A DNA stretch of 25,673 nucleotides, taken from NCBI GenBank assembly GCA_964618895.1, contig CAZUDO010000098.1, positions 1 to 25,673 of the forward strand. The letters are read 5' to 3'. The notes beneath the pieces are model-generated. The model did no database searches and had not been told where the DNA came from. It saw only the letters and a program-made list of their open reading frames with translations. This stretch comes from CAZUDO01 sp964618895. GTDB lineage: Bacteria > Desulfobacterota > Binatia > DP-6. Below, piece after piece: positions 22,209 to 25,673 of this stretch (position 1 is the first letter of the stretch; every line of letters starts with the position of its first letter). Position numbers and translations under genes: made by a program.

Positions 22209-24299
22209 CTATGTGCTCGGAATATCGAGGGAGAGCTGATCCGGCGTTGGTCCTGCGTCCTGGTTGTTGCGTCGTCCGCGCGCCCTTGTCGCGACGCGCT
22301 CGGCAGTCACGGTGCCAACGAGGTCGCTGCGCGCGAAGATCCAGGGGCCGTTGGCAAGGGGGCGGATGGCCGGCAAGTCATGGCGCGCGGCCGCGCGGCG
22401 CACCGTCTTCGGAGCGACGTGCAGCAGCGCCGCCGCCTCGTCGCACGTGAGCCAGCCCTCGGCGCGTCGCCGTTCCTCCGAGCAGGCCTCGATCCCCCGC
22501 AAGTGACGCACCGACGCCACCAACGCGCGCGTGTAGTGCGCGCCGGTGGGCGTACGGAGGCCGGCACGCCCGAGCCACGCCGCGATCTGTTGATCCGGCA
22601 GGATGCGGGCGAGCCCGCGAACGGCGTCGACGACGTCCGGTGCCGTCGTGTGACGGTGCTCACCGGTGCGACGCTTGCGGACGCGCAGCTCGGTGTGCGC
22701 GCCGCCCTTCCAGTGGATGGTGAGCGCGATGTCCCGGCGCCCCTCATCGACATCCGCCCAGATCTGCTCGACGATCGCCCGTACGATCCGTTTCTTCAGC
22801 GCGATGTCCGTCGTGTCGGCGGTCCACACCTGTTCGAGGTCCTGCCCCAGCGCCGTGTACGCGTTGACGTCGGGTGGCTGCGCCTCCGGGCGCTGGCGCG
22901 TCGCGCGCGCTTCGGTGAGCCGTTGGTCGATCGACTGTGCCAGCTCAAGCGCCGCGTTCCATCGCCGTTCGAGCTCGCCGGCGACGGTACGATTGTCTGG
23001 GTCGACAGCGTTGTACTGCCGCTCGGCGTGCCGCGCCTGGTAGTGCGCTTGCTCCGCCTGCCGCTCGATGGCCTCGAGCGCCTGGTCGCGGGCGCCGGCC
23101 TCGTTGATCCAGGTGCTGCGCGCCGCCTCGATCGCGCCGGGTTGGACGACGGCCAGCAGCTGCTGCGCCACGTGCGCATCGACATCCACGGCGCTGAACG
23201 ACATACACTTCGGAAGGCCTTGTCGGCCGTTGGTGGCGTCGCAGGTGTAGCGACTGATCGCCGCTCCGCTACCGCTGTAGTTGACCCCCAGGCGGTGGCC
23301 GCAGCGCCGGCACCAGACCAGTCCGGTGAGCAGCGCGGACCCCCGTCGCGCCGCGCCGTGGCCTCCGCGATTCTGGGCATTCTTGGTGAGCATCTGCTCC
23401 ACGCGTTCGAACTGGGCCCAACTGATGTACGCCTCATGGCGGTCATGCAGCAACACGGTCCAGGCACTCCGCCGCACGCGCGTGGCGGTGGAGCGGAGCT
23501 GGCCGTCGACGACGCGCGTGCGCTGCTGCGTCCGCCCGTAGGCGTAGGCCCCTGCGTACGTCGGGTTCGTCAGCACGTCGTACACGTAGTGCGCGGTCGG
23601 GTCCTTCCATTCGACGGTGCCCTGCCGATCGCGGTTGGCGGCGACTTGAATCCGGGAGGCCCGCAGCCAGAGCATCACTTGGCGCGCGCTCCCGAGTTCG
23701 AAGAACTTGGCGAAGAGCAATGCGATCATCTGTCGCACGCGCCGGTCCGGTGTGCGCTCGAGCCCGCCCTCGTCGCTCACGCGATATCCGACCGGAACGC
23801 CGGCGACGAGCTCGCCACGACCGGCCTTCTCGCGCCGCGCCTCCAGACCCCGCAGCCGCAACAAGTCGAGTTCGTATTCGTTGAGACTGCCTTTCAGGCC
23901 CAACAGGAGCCGATCGTTGCTCAGCCGGGGCGCGTACACCGTCTCCTGGTCGACGAGCAGCGTGTCGACGATGCGGCAAATCTCGATCAACTGCTGCCAA
24001 TCGCGGCTGTTGCGCGCAAAGCGGGACACTTCGCGGGCGGCCACCACGCCGACCCGCCCGAGCGAGACCTCGGCCACGAGCCGACGGAAGCCACTGCGAT
24101 CGACGGACCCGGCGGCCGACTTGCCCAGATCTTCGTCGATCACCTCGACGTCACGCCAGCCCAAGGCCTGTAGCCGCTCGCGCATCGCGTATTGCTGGCG
24201 ACGACTCTCCTCGTTGTGAGCGAGTTGCTGCGCCGTCGACTGCCGCACATAGAGAATCGCGCGGCGCATGAGGTGGCGTTCCCCGATCTTCTCACTCAT
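22209..24299 (-). CDS. Large serine recombinase
   Basis: This 696-residue site-specific recombinase has a resolvase catalytic domain at 12-155 with the nucleophile in YVRQST (S21) and Arg residues in REVSRFARNSRDW. The Recombinase domain covers 165-310 (GVPVGYRV..., YVYDVLTNPTYAGAYAYGR), and the zinc ribbon has C330, C333, C353 and C365. A long coiled-coil region runs about 380-460. A C-terminal excisionase-like helix-turn-helix at about 618-662 reads WLTCDEAAALLHVAPKTVRR. It cuts and rejoins DNA at short target sites and probably moved the element it sits in. Its ATG overlaps the stop of the upstream 61-codon gene by 8 bases (ATGAGTGA), a sign of coupled translation. It appears intact. Confidence 0.93.
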   Translation of the reverse strand: MSEKIGERHLMRRAILYVRQSTAQQLAHNEESRRQQYAMRERLQALGWRDVEVIDEDLGKSAAGSVDRSGFRRLVAEVSLGRVGVVAAREVSRFARNSRDWQQLIEICRIVDTLLVDQETVYAPRLSNDRLLLGLKGSLNEYELDLLRLRGLEARREKAGRGELVAGVPVGYRVSDEGGLERTPDRRVRQMIALLFAKFFELGSARQVMLWLRASRIQVAANRDRQGTVEWKDPTAHYVYDVLTNPTYAGAYAYGRTQQRTRVVDGQLRSTATRVRRSAWTVLLHDRHEAYISWAQFERVEQMLTKNAQNRGGHGAARRGSALLTGLVWCRRCGHRLGVNYSGSGAAISRYTCDATNGRQGLPKCMSFSAVDVDAHVAQQLLAVVQPGAIEAARSTWINEAGARDQALEAIERQAEQAHYQARHAERQYNAVDPDNRTVAGELERRWNAALELAQSIDQRLTEARATRQRPEAQPPDVNAYTALGQDLEQVWTADTTDIALKKRIVRAIVEQIWADVDEGRRDIALTIHWKGGAHTELRVRKRRTGEHRHTTAPDVVDAVRGLARILPDQQIAAWLGRAGLRTPTGAHYTRALVASVRHLRGIEACSEERRRAEGWLTCDEAAALLHVAPKTVRRAAARHDLPAIRPLANGPWIFARSDLVGTVTAERVATRARGRRNNQDAGPTPDQLSLDIPST

Positions 24300-24477
24300 C
24301 GTCGCCTCCGGTCTCCGCGGCTTGGCCGCCCGTCTGGAGATGCTGCTTCAGCAACTCGACGAGCAGCGCGACGACCTCTTGGCGGCACATCGTGGGAAGG
24401 CTGCTCCACGCCGGCAGACACGGGCGCGGGTGCAGCAGGTCCAGTTGGAGGGCCTGACGGCGGCGACGGTGGCTCAT
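24292..24477 (-). CDS. Small companion protein of the serine recombinase
   Basis: The 61-residue protein begins SHRRRRQALQLDLLHPRPCL and contains PAWSSLPTMCRQEVVALLVELLKQHL, a pattern recurring in short ORFs placed immediately before this class of large serine recombinase. Its role is unknown; it may aid synapsis or regulate excision. Its stop overlaps the recombinase start. A different open frame on the same strand runs through it (see the companion ORF at 24745). Confidence 0.65.
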   Translation of the reverse strand: MSHRRRRQALQLDLLHPRPCLPAWSSLPTMCRQEVVALLVELLKQHLQTGGQAAETGGDDE

Positions 24478-24745
24478 GGGCTGCTGTCTGGCGCGACGTG
24501 GGCGCCCCGTGCAACGTGCGCGCTTCGACGAGCAACTGCCGCAACGCCTCGAGAGCCGCGATGGAGACGAACGCTTCGCCCGTGCGACGCATCGCGGCGC
24601 ACGCCTCGGGATCGAGCATCCAGTTCGGCAGCACGATGCTCCCGCCACCCGGATCCTCCACGGCGACACAGCGGAGCAGGTCGCCGCGGCCATAGGCACG
24701 AACGACAACGTTGCGTCCTCGCAGCGGATGCCAGGCGTAGGTCAC
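24296..24745 (-). CDS. DUF5372-like companion ORF of the element
   Basis: From the GTG at 24745 the frame reads VTYAWHPLRGRNVVVRAYGRG, DLLRCVAVEDPGGGSIVLPN and FVSIAALEALRQLLVEARTL, which looks like the DUF5372-type small proteins found upstream of serine recombinases (HP-LRG-x-V near the start). About 95 residues are convincing. Beyond that the frame stays open to a stop at 24296 but only shadows the 61-codon gene, so either the protein has a long low-complexity Pro/Ala/Arg tail or its natural stop was lost by a frameshift. Function is unknown. Confidence 0.55.
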   Translation of the reverse strand: MTYAWHPLRGRNVVVRAYGRGDLLRCVAVEDPGGGSIVLPNWMLDPEACAAMRRTGEAFVSIAALEALRQLLVEARTLHGAPTSRQTAAHEPPSPPSGPPTGPAAPAPVSAGVEQPSHDVPPRGRRAARRVAEAASPDGRPSRGDRRRR

Positions 24746-24786
24746 GGCGCGGACGTCAGTCCTCCGCGCATTATGTTGTGGGGTTG

Positions 24787-25535
24787 ATGGCCGAACGGGC
24801 GGCGCACCTGGTCGACCACGTGCTGCCGCCCGACGTGCCTGTGCGCCAGTGGGTGCTGTCGGTGCCGCATCGGCTGCGCTACCGGCTGGCGTACGACCAC
24901 CAGCTCTGTCGGACGGTGGTACGGGTCTTCGTGCGAGCGCTACGCAGCGCGTATCGCCGCCAGGCGCGTCGACGGGGGCTGGCCGACGGCGAGACCGGGA
25001 TGGTGACCGCCGTGCAGCGCTTCGGTGGGGCGGTGAACCTCCATGTCCACTTCCATACGCTCGTGCTCGATGGCGTGTTCGTGCGGGCATCGGACGGGAC
25101 GTTGCAGTTTCATCCGGCCGCACCGCCCACGGACGCGGAGGTGCAGTGGGTGGTGACGCGGGTGCGGCGGCGGCTCGGGCGCCTCGGGGTGACGGGAGCG
25201 TCGGAGCCTGACGCGGATGGTGATCCGCTGGCGGACGAATCCGTGGCGCTCGCGGGCCTGGCGCAGGCGGCGGTCGTGGGCCGCGCGGCGCTGGGCCGTC
25301 GCGCGGGCCGCGGGCCGCAGCGGATCGGGGCCGATCCGGACGCCCCCTGGGTCGATCGCCAGGTCCCGCTCCACGCGCACGAGGAGGGCTTCGATTTGCA
25401 TGCCGCCGTGCACGTCGCGGCGGGGGAGCGCGGTCGGCTGGCGCAGCTCTGCCGCTACCTCGTCCGCCCGCCGCTCGGGCAGGACCGCCTGCAGCGCCTG
25501 CGCGACGGGCGGGTCGCCGTGGCGCTGCAGCGGCC
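24787..25535 (+). pseudogene. IS91-family transposase, 3' part (interrupted again)
   Basis: The second part of the split transposase runs MAERAAHLVDHVLPPDVPVR, then QWVLSVPHRLRYRLAYDHQL, the HUH nuclease motif NLHVHFHTLVLDGVF and the catalytic Tyr region LCRYLVRPPL. It follows family sequence to GRVAVALQRP near 25535. Family members go on with the WRDGTTH block; here the sequence changes to a repeat-rich end of another element and the frame runs on without meaning to the window end. Confidence 0.85.
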
Positions 25536-25555
25536 GTGTTATGTGCAGCGCTGCG

Positions 25556-25622
25556 TTATGCGGAGATGGTGTGCCACGGGTCCGCGTCCACACGGAAATG
25601 CTCGGCGATCCACTCCGCATAA
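25556..25622. repeat. 10-bp inverted repeat TTATGCGGAG / CTCCGCATAA
   Basis: A perfect inverted repeat with 47 bases between the arms, plus a third, 8/10 matching direct copy 17 bases to the left (25539-25548). The arrangement resembles recombinase binding sites at an element end. Confidence 0.8.
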
Positions 25623-25673
25623 TCAGCCCCCCCGCAGGGCCGCGAGCAGTTTGTCCGGGGGGCGGAACTTGCC
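25623..25673 (-). CDS. Partial gene, last 16 residues
   Basis: The minus frame at the window edge reads GKFRPPDKLLAALRGG and stops at the TGA at 25623. The F-x-P-x-x-x-LL-x-x-L ending resembles C-termini of tyrosine recombinases from trio elements. Only 16 codons are visible, so the name is a guess supported by the neighbouring inverted repeats. Confidence 0.35.
   Translation of the reverse strand, partial: GKFRPPDKLLAALRGG

Larger units (their letters stand above)
22182..24786 (-). mobile_element. Serine-recombinase element inserted in an IS91 transposase gene
   Basis: About 2.6 kb lies between two ATG trinucleotides (22179-22181 and 24787-24789). When it is removed at those points, the transposase frame reads through as ...CPSCGGRRMAERAAHLVDHV. 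The unit contains only three minus-strand genes: a DUF5372-like ORF, a 61-codon ORF and the recombinase. The 3 shared bases at both ends are what a serine recombinase with a short crossover core would leave. No longer terminal inverted repeats were found by eye. Confidence 0.75.
25536..25673. mobile_element. Second insertion in the same transposase, probable tyrosine-recombinase element end
   Basis: The transposase similarity stops at about 25535. The new sequence has direct copies TTATGTGCAG (25539-25548) and TTATGCGGAG (25556-25565), and the inverted copy CTCCGCATAA (25613-25622). Inward, on the minus strand, lie the last codons of a gene. Such TTATGCGGAG arrays at an end remind me of RIT/Tn554-like tyrosine-recombinase elements; this is recalled, not checked. 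Confidence 0.45.

Noticed and set aside
22380..24173. 597-codon open frame opposite the serine recombinase
   Set aside because: Antisense of a clearly functional recombinase; low-information composition.

Overview
The window is uniformly GC-rich (codon third positions are overwhelmingly G/C) and looks bacterial. It mixes ordinary chromosomal genes with a large amount of gene debris and mobile DNA. I cannot name the organism from the sequence alone. The mix fits a large-genome soil or groundwater lineage formerly placed in Deltaproteobacteria, such as Myxococcota or Candidatus Binatota: a secreted Cys-rich repeat protein, a large cytosolic-type sulfatase, a multi-sensor hybrid kinase, many toxin-antitoxin modules, and IS91-type and serine-recombinase elements. 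That placement is inference. I saw no tRNA, rRNA or CRISPR array.

Layout. (1) 1-5.6 kb, plus strand: the 3' part of an NTF2-fold gene overlapping a zinc alcohol dehydrogenase, a secreted Cys-rich repeat protein, a small exported protein, and a PAS-PAS-GAF hybrid histidine kinase. (2) 5.6-7.9 kb is a gene graveyard: a DNRLRE-domain protein without a signal peptide, an orphan HigA antitoxin, and fragments of a cyclase-type C-terminus, an IS91 transposase N-terminus, a PPK2 polyphosphate kinase, an unknown gene and an SDR dehydrogenase. (3) 7.9-12.4 kb is healthy: a lipoprotein, a FitA/VapC-type toxin-antitoxin pair, an ABC-F ATPase and a DEAD-box RNA helicase. The helicase is separated from a convergent XRE regulator by a hairpin that contains both stop codons. 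(4) 12.4-16.9 kb is a toxin-antitoxin and defence cluster: the XRE regulator, a complete HigB-HigA pair, a degraded AbiEii-like nucleotidyltransferase with its small partner, a RES-domain remnant, an AAA+/DUF4143 ATPase and a toxinless ParD-like antitoxin. (5) 17.2-21.6 kb, minus strand: a two-gene unit in which a tRNA-guanine transglycosylase fused to an MnmC-like methyltransferase is followed by a large sulfatase. (6) 21.9 kb to the end is nested mobile DNA. An IS91-family transposase gene is split at an ATG codon by a 2.6-kb serine-recombinase element carrying two small companion ORFs. The same transposase is interrupted again near its 3' end by a second element whose inner repeats and first visible codons suggest a tyrosine-recombinase (RIT/Tn554-like) element running off the window.

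Most novel observations: the Tgt-MnmC fusion (two enzymes that each act at tRNA wobble position 34 in one polypeptide); the cleanly readable nested insertion with a 3-bp ATG at both junctions; and a family of short repeated palindromic pieces (near 26-43, 8549-8599, 13609-13644 and 17028-17041) scattered at the borders of broken genes, suggesting an unrecognised small repeat element.
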